From Actinomycetota bacterium (GTDB lineage: Bacteria; Actinomycetota; Thermoleophilia; Gaiellales; Gaiellaceae): a stretch of DNA of 64,000 nucleotides. A program made the position numbers and the translations under genes. How positions within the stretch are numbered: the first letter of the stretch is position 1; each line of letters begins with the position of its first letter. The notes under the pieces were generated by a model. That model worked only from the letters and a program-made list of their open reading frames with translations. It did not search any database and had not been told where the DNA came from. Of this stretch, positions 56,948 to 64,000 are shown in pieces. Location of the stretch: positions 305,268 to 369,267 of the forward strand of contig PLJC01000012.1 in NCBI GenBank assembly GCA_003139545.1. The letters run 5' to 3'.

Positions 56948-57117
56948 CGAACGCGAAGCGTTCGAGCCGGCCGCACCCGCGCGTAGGGATGGCGTAGCCA
57001 CCACCATGCGCGCAGAACGAAACCGTCGCTCAGACTCGTAAGAGCTCGCGGGCTTTGCCCGCGAGCGCTCCGCGAAGCGGAACCTTCAGCGGTTGAAAGT
57101 GCGCAGCACTTTCAACC
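56948..57117 (-). repeat. Structured dispersed repeat, copy 2 (inverted relative to copy 1)
   Basis: This fills the gap between convergent nitroreductase and S9 peptidase genes. Read on the minus strand it has the same order as copy 1: a 12-bp hairpin (57117-57106/57102-57091) overlapping the peptidase stop, a short GC hairpin, a perfect 9-bp hairpin CTCGCGGGC/GCCCGCGAG, the 40-nt core (57047-57008), a GGTGGC/GCCATC-type stem and a 7-bp hairpin (56964-56958/56954-56948). Differences from copy 1 inside stems are mostly paired, as expected for a conserved structure. Confidence 0.8.
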
Positions 57118-59055
57118 GAGATAACGGCCGAAGTACTCGAGGACCGCGTCGAATCGTTGGACGCGGTGGATGGGCGAACCGCTGCGCGTGAGCTCGTGGC
57201 TCTCCGCCGGGAAGCGGAGGAGCTCGACTTCTTTGCCGAGCAGGCGTAACAACGAGAACAGGTGCTCGCCCTGCTCGACCGGGCAGCGCAGGTCGTTCTC
57301 GGAGTGGAGGATGAGCAGCGGCGTCTCGATGTTCTTCGCGTACGTCGACGGCGACTTCTCGAGATGCGACTCGACGTTGTCCCACATCGGGCCGCCGAAC
57401 TGCCGCTCGAACACCCAGAACAGGTCGCTCGATCCGAACATGCTCACGAGGTTGTTCACGCTCCGCTCGGTTATCGCGGCCTTGAAGCGATTCGTGTGCC
57501 CGACGATCCACGACGTCATGAATCCTCCGTATGAGCCGCCGATCACGCCCATGCGCTCGCCGTCGAGGAAGTCGAACTTCTCGAGCGCGGTGTCGACGAC
57601 GGCCATGACGTCCTCGTAGTCGACGGTGCCCCAGCCCGGTCCAGCGTCTCCGACCGGTCCGCGGATCGCGCGTCCCCACTCCTCCGAGTAGCCGGACCCG
57701 CCGCGCGGGTTCGAGAACAGGACGACGTAGCCGCCGGCGGCCATCACCTGCACCTCGTCGAAGAAGCCGGTGCCGTATTGCGTGAACGGGCCGCCGTGGA
57801 TGGTCAGGATGACCGGGTAGCGCGTCTTGGGGTCGAAGCCCGGCGGCCGGACGATCCACGCGTCGACCTCGGTGCCGTCCTTCGACACCGCGGTGAAGCG
57901 CTCGGGATCGCTCAGCTCGCGTCCCTCGGTGAAGTCCTTTCCGACGTGCGTGAGTTGCTTCCCGTCGCGCCCGCTGTAGAGCTCGCGCATCGTCGTATGC
58001 GTGCTGCCGACGTAAACGAGTGCGTCGCCGGCGATGTCGAAGCCGCCGATCACCTGCTCGCCTCCGACGAGCCGCTCCGGCTCGCCGCTCCCGTCCGCAG
58101 CGACCGAATACAGGTGGGCGTTGCCGCCGTCCTCGACCGCGAACACGACACGGTCGCCGTTCCACACCGGTCCGCGGATCGGCGGGTACGGCCCGCACTG
58201 GCGGTCGAGTGACGAGGTGAGGACCTTCGCCGCGGCTCCGGGCTTCTGCGCGACGGCGATCTGCGTGTGATGCGGATCGGTGCCGTCCTCGACGGTCCAG
58301 TCGTATGCGAGCCGGCCGTCAGCCGAGAATGCCGGCCAGCCGCACGCCGCGTCGTCGCCGGTGATCTGCTCCGGCTCGCCGCCGGCCGCGTCGACGGCGT
58401 AGAGCCGTGTGATCAGCTCGACGTCCCAATCCGGCGTGCGGAGCGCAGCGAAGAAGACGCGCTTCCCGTCCGGCGTCCACGCCGGGGTGTCGTCCTCGAA
58501 GTCGCCGTCGGTGAGCTGGCGCGTGTCGCCGTCGAGGTCGACGATCCAGAGGTGCTTGCGGCGGTCGCCCGTCCACCCGACGCTGTCGAGCTTGTGGAAG
58601 ACACGCCGGAAGCGGCGCGGCGCGCGCTTGCGGTCGTCCTCTTCGTCGTAGGCCCCGTCGCGGGCGCGCGCGGTGAAGACGATGCGCGACGAGTCGGGCG
58701 ACCACTCCGCGCTCTCGACGCTCTCCTTCAGGTCGGTGAGCTTGCGCGCTTCGCCGCCTTCGGCCGGAATGAGGTAGAGGTTCGCGGGCGTCTTGTCCTC
58801 GCCGCGGTTGGACACGAACGAGAGCCACCGGCCGTCGGGCGACCAGCGCGGCAGTCCGTCGCGGCGGTCGCCGGAGGTGAACTGCTCCGGCTCCCCGGAT
58901 CCGTCGAGCCGGGCGATCCAGATCGCACCGCGGTAGTCGTTCTTGTCCGTGTCGATCGACCAGACCTGGTACGCGACGCGCGTCCTGTCCGGTGAGATGC
59001 GGGGATCGGCGACGCCGGTGAGCTCGTAGACGTCCTCGGGTCGCATTCCGGCCAC
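57112..59055 (-). CDS. S9 family prolyl oligopeptidase-like peptidase
   Basis: The product has 647 residues. An N-terminal propeller (about 1-380) with PD40 repeats (PRWSPDGRWLSFVS, AEWSPDSSRIVFTA, PAWTPDGKRVFFA) caps an alpha/beta hydrolase domain. The hydrolase has PVILTIHGGPFTQYG, the nucleophile in GVIGGSYGGFMTSW, the Asp in ILHSENDLRCP and the His in FPAESHELTRSG. It cleaves short peptides in the cytoplasm; there is no signal peptide. GTG at 59055 is 8 nt after TATAGT (59069-59064). ATG at 59046 is the alternative. The stop lies inside the first hairpin of repeat copy 2. Confidence 0.93.
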   Translation of the reverse strand: MAGMRPEDVYELTGVADPRISPDRTRVAYQVWSIDTDKNDYRGAIWIARLDGSGEPEQFTSGDRRDGLPRWSPDGRWLSFVSNRGEDKTPANLYLIPAEGGEARKLTDLKESVESAEWSPDSSRIVFTARARDGAYDEEDDRKRAPRRFRRVFHKLDSVGWTGDRRKHLWIVDLDGDTRQLTDGDFEDDTPAWTPDGKRVFFAALRTPDWDVELITRLYAVDAAGGEPEQITGDDAACGWPAFSADGRLAYDWTVEDGTDPHHTQIAVAQKPGAAAKVLTSSLDRQCGPYPPIRGPVWNGDRVVFAVEDGGNAHLYSVAADGSGEPERLVGGEQVIGGFDIAGDALVYVGSTHTTMRELYSGRDGKQLTHVGKDFTEGRELSDPERFTAVSKDGTEVDAWIVRPPGFDPKTRYPVILTIHGGPFTQYGTGFFDEVQVMAAGGYVVLFSNPRGGSGYSEEWGRAIRGPVGDAGPGWGTVDYEDVMAVVDTALEKFDFLDGERMGVIGGSYGGFMTSWIVGHTNRFKAAITERSVNNLVSMFGSSDLFWVFERQFGGPMWDNVESHLEKSPSTYAKNIETPLLILHSENDLRCPVEQGEHLFSLLRLLGKEVELLRFPAESHELTRSGSPIHRVQRFDAVLEYFGRYLG

Positions 59056-59102
59056 GAGGCGGGACTATAGATCGGAGGCCGTTGCCATGAGACGATTGGC
59101 GC

Positions 59103-59381
59103 ATGGCGACGGTCGAGGCGGTGGAACGGAAGATCCGGTCGGTGGAGGGGTTCCGCGTCGCGGTGCGCCACCTGGACGGGCGGAACGTCCGCGGCGACCG
59201 GACGCACATGCCGACGTACCAGTTCCGGCGCGCGATGGCGGACTCGGCGAACGTGAAGGCCTGGCGTGAGGGACGCTTCCGCGGGCGCTATCCCGGCTTC
59301 GAGGTGGACGTGCTCCATCGCGACGGGACGCGCGCCCACGGCGGGACGCTGCTCGGCACGATGCGGGCCGAGTACCGTTAG
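59103..59381 (+). CDS. Small basic hypothetical protein
   Basis: The product has 92 residues, rich in Arg (VRHLDGRNVRGDRTHMPTYQ, then WREGRFRGRYPGFEVDVL). It has no membrane segment or known motif. Third codon positions follow the bias of neighbouring genes. The overall shape (short beta-strands with many Arg) suggests a nucleic-acid or membrane-surface contact, but this is a guess. It ends 8 bp before tRNA-Leu. Confidence 0.6.
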   Translation: MATVEAVERKIRSVEGFRVAVRHLDGRNVRGDRTHMPTYQFRRAMADSANVKAWREGRFRGRYPGFEVDVLHRDGTRAHGGTLLGTMRAEYR

Positions 59382-59389
59382 ACGCGCGC

Positions 59390-59472
59390 GCGGGCGTGGC
59401 GAAACGGTAGACGCGCCAGGTTTAGGTCCTGGTGGGCGAAAGCCCGTGGGGGTTCAAGTCCCTCCGCCCGCA
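59390..59472 (+). tRNA. tRNA-Leu (anticodon TAG)
   Basis: The 83-nt class II cloverleaf has acceptor GCGGGCG (59390-59396) with CGCCCGC (59465-59471) and discriminator A. Its anticodon stem CCAGG/CCTGG encloses TTTAGGT, anticodon TAG. The long variable arm TGGGCGAAAGCCCG is typical of tRNA-Leu. CCA is not encoded. The convergent permease stop begins 2 bp further on. Confidence 0.95.
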
Positions 59473-59473
59473 C

Positions 59474-60631
59474 TCACGCGTGCGGGTGCGCGTGCTCGTC
59501 CATCGGCGTGTCCATCATCTTCAGCATCGCCATCCCGCCGCCGCGGCGGAAGTAGCGCCACACGAGTGACGCGGCCACAAGCAGGAAGACGATGTTGAGA
59601 TACGTCGTGTAGTTCCACGTCACCGACGCGGTCATGACCTTCGCGTTGCGCGCCGTCCGCTCGATGCCGAGCCCCTGGAAGAGGAACTCAACCACGAGGC
59701 CTGCAGCGGCCATCGCGGCGTAGAAGGTGACGAAGATGAACACGGCCATGCGCTTGCCGTAGTAGCGGCGGTAGATGTCGAGGATGGGGAGGATGAGCAG
59801 GTCGGCGAACACGAACGCGATCACGCCGCCGAAGCTGATGCCGCCGTTCCACAGCACGGCGGCGAGCGGAACGTTCCCGATCGAGCAGACGAAGCTGAGC
59901 ATCGCCACCGCCGGCCCGATCAGCGGCCCCCACACCTTCCCGAGCGTGCCGTGGTGCTCGAGGAAGAGCCCGCGCCAGAATGAGTTCGGCACCCACGCGG
60001 CGAGCGCGCCGGCGATGAGCAGACCGCCGAAGACGTCGCGGCCGACCGCCGCCCAGTCCATGACGAAGTAGTCAGCGGTCGACGTCAGCCCCGCTGCCGA
60101 CAGCAGCCGCTTCCCGGGACCGATCGACATGTCCATCTCGGCGTGCCCCTCCATCGAGCCGAGCCGGCCCTTCTCCGCCTCGGCGCGCGCCTCCGCAACG
60201 AGACGTGGGCGCAAGAACGCGCGGAAGAGCAGCGCGACGAACACGATCATGAGCGGGCCGCCGACGAACTCGCCGACGACGAACTGCCAGCCGAGCAGGA
60301 GCGCCATGACGATCCCGAGCTCGATCACGAGGTTCGTCGACGCGATCTCGAACGCCATCGCCGCGGTGAAGTCGGCGCCCTTGCGGAAGAGCGACCGCGC
60401 GAGCGCCACCGACGCGTACGAGCACGACGACGACGCTGCGCCGAGGGCCGACGCGACGACGAGCGTTCGCGGCGAAGAGTCCGGCAGCAGCTTGCGCATC
60501 TCCCGCTTCGACACCACGGCCTGCACCGCGGCCGAGAGCGCGAAGCCGAGCACGAGCGCCCACAGGATCTCCCACGTCATGCCGAACGCGAAGCTCAGCG
60601 CGCGCCAGAGCTCGTGGAGGAGGTGGATCAA
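59474..60631 (-). CDS. Permease of the ArsP/DUF318 family
   Basis: The product has 385 residues with eight or more transmembrane helices. The two diagnostic re-entrant segments are GAASSSCSYASVALARSLF and MLSFVCSIGNVPLAAVLWNG, each with a Cys and Ser/Asn as in ArsP (organoarsenical efflux) and related thiol-linked permeases. The His-rich tail DEHAHPHA could bind metal. Substrate unknown. The start is TTG at 60631, which overlaps the stop of a 33-residue upstream reading frame as TTGA. Confidence 0.85.
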   Translation of the reverse strand: MIHLLHELWRALSFAFGMTWEILWALVLGFALSAAVQAVVSKREMRKLLPDSSPRTLVVASALGAASSSCSYASVALARSLFRKGADFTAAMAFEIASTNLVIELGIVMALLLGWQFVVGEFVGGPLMIVFVALLFRAFLRPRLVAEARAEAEKGRLGSMEGHAEMDMSIGPGKRLLSAAGLTSTADYFVMDWAAVGRDVFGGLLIAGALAAWVPNSFWRGLFLEHHGTLGKVWGPLIGPAVAMLSFVCSIGNVPLAAVLWNGGISFGGVIAFVFADLLILPILDIYRRYYGKRMAVFIFVTFYAAMAAAGLVVEFLFQGLGIERTARNAKVMTASVTWNYTTYLNIVFLLVAASLVWRYFRRGGGMAMLKMMDTPMDEHAHPHA

Positions 60632-60729
60632 CGCCTAGTGACGAGTCGTGCGCGCCATGCGACCGCGCCGGCCATCGCTGCCCAGAGGAGCGTGACGACG
60701 CCGACGAGGAGCCAGGACAACGCGTTCAT
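60628..60729 (-). CDS. 33-residue single-pass membrane peptide coupled to the permease
   Basis: The product is one hydrophobic helix (LSWLLVGVVTLLWAAMAGAV) followed by a basic tail (WRARLVTRR), a textbook inside-positive membrane peptide. Its TGA overlaps the TTG start of the permease, so translation of the permease may depend on it. It could be a subunit or a leader that sets permease translation. No separate ribosome-binding site precedes the permease TTG. Confidence 0.55.
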   Translation of the reverse strand: MNALSWLLVGVVTLLWAAMAGAVAWRARLVTRR

Positions 60730-60770
60730 CGTTCGGTTGGATCCATTCGCCGGAGAAATCCTGCGTCCTC

Positions 60771-61352
60771 CTACCGGACGACACGCTCGATGTGCTCGGC
60801 GGCGCGGCGCAGGGCGTCGTCGTCGAAGAGATACGGCGTCGTGTTCGGGATGCCGTGCTCCGGCGCGTCCAGGTCGGGCGATCCGGCAGCGGCGTTGAGC
60901 GCATACCGGATGGGGATCTCGTGACAGACGACGAGCGTCGCAGTCTCGTGCCGGTCGAGCAGCCGCCGGAAGGCGCGGACGTACCGCCGTGCCGCGTCGT
61001 CGAGGCTTTCGCCGCCGGGGAACGCATCCGCCCGCGTGTGCGCGTGCTTCCACGCCCGGTACTCGCCGAGCGTCTCTCCCTCGAGCTCGCCGACGTCGAT
61101 GTCGTCGAGCAGCGGCTCCAGAAGGAACGGGACGTTCCGGCCCTGCAGGATGCACTCGGCCGTCTCCTTCGTTCGCTCGAAGCGGGTGTAGACGCAGAGC
61201 TGGAGCCCGAGCGGCGCGAGCTGGTGCCCCAGGCGAGCCGCTTCGGCCCGCCCCTCGTCCGTCAGCGGCACGGGGATGGCAGGGTCGCCGTTGATTCGAC
61301 CCTCGACGTTCAGGGTGGAATGGGCGTGCCGAGTCAGGATGAACAGGCGCAA
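60771..61352 (-). CDS. Histidine phosphatase (phosphoglycerate mutase-like) family protein
   Basis: The product has 193 residues. The catalytic motif is FILTRHAHSTLNVEGRINGD with RHxHST, then the substrate-binding LCVYTRFERTKETAECIL and a Glu in DIDVGELEGETLGEY. The second catalytic His lies in TLVVCHEIPIRYALN. Members act on phosphosugars, nucleotides or other phosphoesters; the substrate is unknown. The start is TTG at 61352, 10 nt after TAGCCT (61368-61363). It is divergent from tig. Confidence 0.88.
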   Translation of the reverse strand: MRLFILTRHAHSTLNVEGRINGDPAIPVPLTDEGRAEAARLGHQLAPLGLQLCVYTRFERTKETAECILQGRNVPFLLEPLLDDIDVGELEGETLGEYRAWKHAHTRADAFPGGESLDDAARRYVRAFRRLLDRHETATLVVCHEIPIRYALNAAAGSPDLDAPEHGIPNTTPYLFDDDALRRAAEHIERVVR

Positions 61353-61392
61353 CCGAGGCCGCAGGCTACACCCCCTCTGCTTGAATGGCCGG

Positions 61393-62733
61393 GTGCAGAC
61401 ACAGGTCGAAGAGCTGCCCGAGAACCGGGTCCGGATCACCGTGCAGGTGCCGTCGCACGACGTCCACCACGCCGTCGAGCATGCCGCCTCCGACCTCGCG
61501 AAGAGCGCGAAGATCCCCGGCTTCCGAAAAGGCAAGGTGCCGAGGGGCGTCCTCGTGCAGCGCGTCGGCCGCGAGCGCCTCATGGCGGAGGCGGTCGACA
61601 GCCACATCGGCGGCTGGTTCTGGAACGCCGCCGCGCAGTCGCGCGTGCGTCCCGTCGAGCAGCCCGAATATGACTTTCAGCTTCCCGACTCCGAGGATCA
61701 GGACTGGCAGTTCATCGCAACGGTGACCGTCCAGGCGAAGCCGGAAGTCGCCGACTGGAAGCAGCTCGAGGTCGGCGCGTACGAGCCGGAGGTCCCGGAG
61801 GAGCTCGTCGAGCGAGAGCTGGACGCGCTTCGCTCCACCGTCGCCGAGCTCGTGCCCGTCGAGGGCCGGCCCGTCGGCCCCGACGACACCGTCATCGTCG
61901 ACATGGTCTCGCCGCAGGGCGAGACTCGGCGCGACTACGTCGTCGAGCTCGGTCGCGGCGCCGTCGTCGAGGAGATCGAGCAGGGCACCGTCGGCCTGAA
62001 CGCCGGCGAGACGAGGGAGATCGAGTTCGAGCTCGTCGACGGGTCGAAGCAGAACGTCTCGGTGACGGTAAAGGAGATCAAGGAGAAGGTGCTGCCGCCG
62101 CTCGACGACGAGTTGGCGCGCGCCGCGAGCGAGTTCGATTCGTTCGCCGATCTGCGCGCCGACGTCGAGTCGCGCCTGCGCGACCAGATCGAGGAAGAGA
62201 TCGATGCCCAGTTCCGCTCGGACGTCGCCGACGCGCTCGTCGAGGCGTCGAAGGTCGATGCCTCCGGGCCGCTCGTCGAGTCGCGCACACGCGAGCTGCT
62301 GCGCTCGCTGGCCCGCCAGGTCGAGTCGCGCGGCGTGCGGCTCGAGACGTATCTGACGATGACGGGCCAGTCCGCCGACGACCTGCTCGAGCGCCTGCGC
62401 GAGGAAGCCACGCGCTCGGTTTCGCGTGAGCTCGTGCTCGAGGCGGCTGCCGAGAAGCTCGAGATCGACATTCCGGATTCCGAGATCGAAGCGCTCATCC
62501 GCGAGCAGGCGGAGGCGTTCGACGAGGACCCCGAGGATCAGCTCCTGCGCCTGCGCGAGTCGGGCCGCTTCGAGTCGCTGCGCGAGGACCTGCGCCTGCG
62601 CAAGGCGCTCGACACCGTCGCCTCGGAGGTCAAGCGGATTCCGCGTGAGCTGGCGGCGGCACGCGAGGCGCTCTGGACGCCCGACAAGGAAAAGCCTGAC
62701 ACCGAAGCGAAACTCTGGACCCCGGGAAGCTGA
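61393..62733 (+). CDS. tig: Trigger factor
   Basis: The product has 446 residues. It is the ribosome-associated chaperone and peptidyl-prolyl isomerase that meets nascent chains. The ribosome-binding signature is [20 protein letters not shown]. The isomerase domain spans about 150-235 ([34 protein letters not shown]) and the remainder forms the helical arms. The GTG at 61393 fits the family N-terminus ([20 protein letters not shown]) better than longer forms. clpP follows 8 nt later, the standard tig-clpP-clpX order. Confidence 0.96.
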   Translation: MQTQVEELPENRVRITVQVPSHDVHHAVEHAASDLAKSAKIPGFRKGKVPRGVLVQRVGRERLMAEAVDSHIGGWFWNAAAQSRVRPVEQPEYDFQLPDSEDQDWQFIATVTVQAKPEVADWKQLEVGAYEPEVPEELVERELDALRSTVAELVPVEGRPVGPDDTVIVDMVSPQGETRRDYVVELGRGAVVEEIEQGTVGLNAGETREIEFELVDGSKQNVSVTVKEIKEKVLPPLDDELARAASEFDSFADLRADVESRLRDQIEEEIDAQFRSDVADALVEASKVDASGPLVESRTRELLRSLARQVESRGVRLETYLTMTGQSADDLLERLREEATRSVSRELVLEAAAEKLEIDIPDSEIEALIREQAEAFDEDPEDQLLRLRESGRFESLREDLRLRKALDTVASEVKRIPRELAAAREALWTPDKEKPDTEAKLWTPGS

Positions 62734-62741
62734 GGAGCCAC

Positions 62742-63341
62742 ATGAATCCGACACCGTCGAACCTCGTCATACCGTCCGTCATCGAGCAGACCTCGCGTGG
62801 CGAGCGTTTCTTCGACATCTACTCGCGGCTCCTGAACGAGCGCATCATCTTCCTCGGGACGCCGATCGACGACATCGTCGCGAACCTCATCGTCGCCCAG
62901 ATGATCCATCTGGAGTCGGAGGATCCCGACAAGGACATCCAGCTGTACATCAACACGCCGGGCGGCTCGGTGTATGCCGGGCTCGCCATCTACGACACGA
63001 TGCAGTTCATCCGCTGCGAGGTCGCGACGACCTGCGTCGGCATCGCGATGTCGATGGGCGCCCTCCTTCTTGCGGCCGGCACGGAGGGAAAGCGGTCGGC
63101 GCTGCCGAACTCCAAGATCCTCATCCACCAGGTCTCCGGTGGGTTCCAAGGGCAGGGCACCGACATCGAGATCCAGGCGCGCGAGACGATCAATCTCAAG
63201 CGCGGCCTGGAGGAGATCATCGGCAAGCACACGAATCAGCCGGTCGAGAAGGTCTCGAAGGACATGGAGCGCGACTACTACATGACCGCAGAAGAGGCCA
63301 AGGAATACGGGATCGTCGACAACGTCGTCGCCCACCGGTAG
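62742..63341 (+). CDS. clpP: ATP-dependent Clp protease proteolytic subunit
   Basis: The product has 199 residues. The serine-protease triad is Ser104 (in [14 protein letters not shown]), His129 ([14 protein letters not shown]) and Asp178 ([16 protein letters not shown]). The segment before Ser104 reads CVGIAM instead of the usual GLAAS type. The double-Gly hinge is [13 protein letters not shown]. It forms the tetradecameric chamber fed by ClpX, encoded next. GAGGAG just before the ATG is the ribosome-binding site. Confidence 0.96.
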   Translation: MNPTPSNLVIPSVIEQTSRGERFFDIYSRLLNERIIFLGTPIDDIVANLIVAQMIHLESEDPDKDIQLYINTPGGSVYAGLAIYDTMQFIRCEVATTCVGIAMSMGALLLAAGTEGKRSALPNSKILIHQVSGGFQGQGTDIEIQARETINLKRGLEEIIGKHTNQPVEKVSKDMERDYYMTAEEAKEYGIVDNVVAHR

Positions 63342-63376
63342 ACGAAAAGCGGGATCCGAGGTACAAGGAGAGCACC

Positions 63377-64000
<624 letters not shown>

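Noticed and set aside
23464..57117. Interpretation of the two inverted repeats as ends of a 33-kb transposon.
   Set aside because: The interval is ordinary core genes (ileS, ispH, trxA and others) and holds no transposase or integrase.

Overview
This is one contiguous piece of a very G+C-rich bacterial chromosome, cut inside a gene at each end (a YihY/BrkB protein at the left, clpX at the right). The gene content, the GTG/TTG-rich starts and the actinobacterial-type promoters fit an uncultured-type actinobacterium, probably class Thermoleophilia. That placement is inferred from style and gene order; there is no rRNA gene here to test it. Genes are packed tightly, with many 1-22 bp overlaps of the ATGA/GTGA kind.

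Layout. 1-5.3 kb: pyrimidine genes (pyrE, pyrF), the HU gene, a LysM protein, a D,D-carboxypeptidase and a 1-phosphofructokinase-type kinase. 5.2-8.1 kb: two secreted beta-propeller proteins on the minus strand. 8.2-16.9 kb: guaB, guaA, small enzymes, rplM-rpsI, glmM and glmS. 16.9-23.5 kb: arfB, a HAD phosphatase, acpS, nnr, alr, a methyltransferase, a MarR regulator, an SDR and fabI. 23.7-32.2 kb: a peroxiredoxin with an in-frame TGA, a GCS2 ligase, a Rid protein, a beta-lactamase-fold protein, trxA, ileS and ispH. 32.5-41.6 kb: a large GAF/PAS histidine kinase with its response regulator, an exporter, tRNA-Pro, a flavoprotein, a second YihY protein, an ECF sigma operon, a subtilase and a GAF protein. 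41.7-50.6 kb: an acidic peptide, an MFS-cNMP fusion, an HTH/LAGLIDADG-like gene beside tRNA-Gly, ctaG, a cyclophilin, a CAP protein, tRNA genes, two ABC permeases and an M32 carboxypeptidase. 50.5-56.2 kb: a signalling island (winged-helix protein, hybrid kinase, two LuxR-type regulators, an HD-GYP regulator). 56.3-64 kb: a nitroreductase, an S9 peptidase, tRNA-Leu, an ArsP-like permease, a histidine phosphatase and tig-clpP-clpX.

The most notable item is complement(23666..24124). It reads as one 152-residue peroxiredoxin if the in-frame TGA at 23990-23992, exactly where the peroxidatic Cys belongs, is read as selenocysteine. A bacterial-SECIS-like hairpin lies at the right distance downstream. 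A conventional annotation would break this gene.

The second is a dispersed structured repeat of about 170 bp, present twice in opposite orientation (23464-23639 and 56948-57117). Both copies sit between convergent gene ends. They share a 39/40 identical core, and their differences are compensatory within the predicted stems.

The third is regulatory. At least 25 genes have a TANNNT -10 hexamer 6-10 nt upstream of the start codon and no Shine-Dalgarno sequence, which is the signature of leaderless mRNAs. Several divergent pairs share nearly or fully overlapping -10 elements in 17-31 bp gaps.
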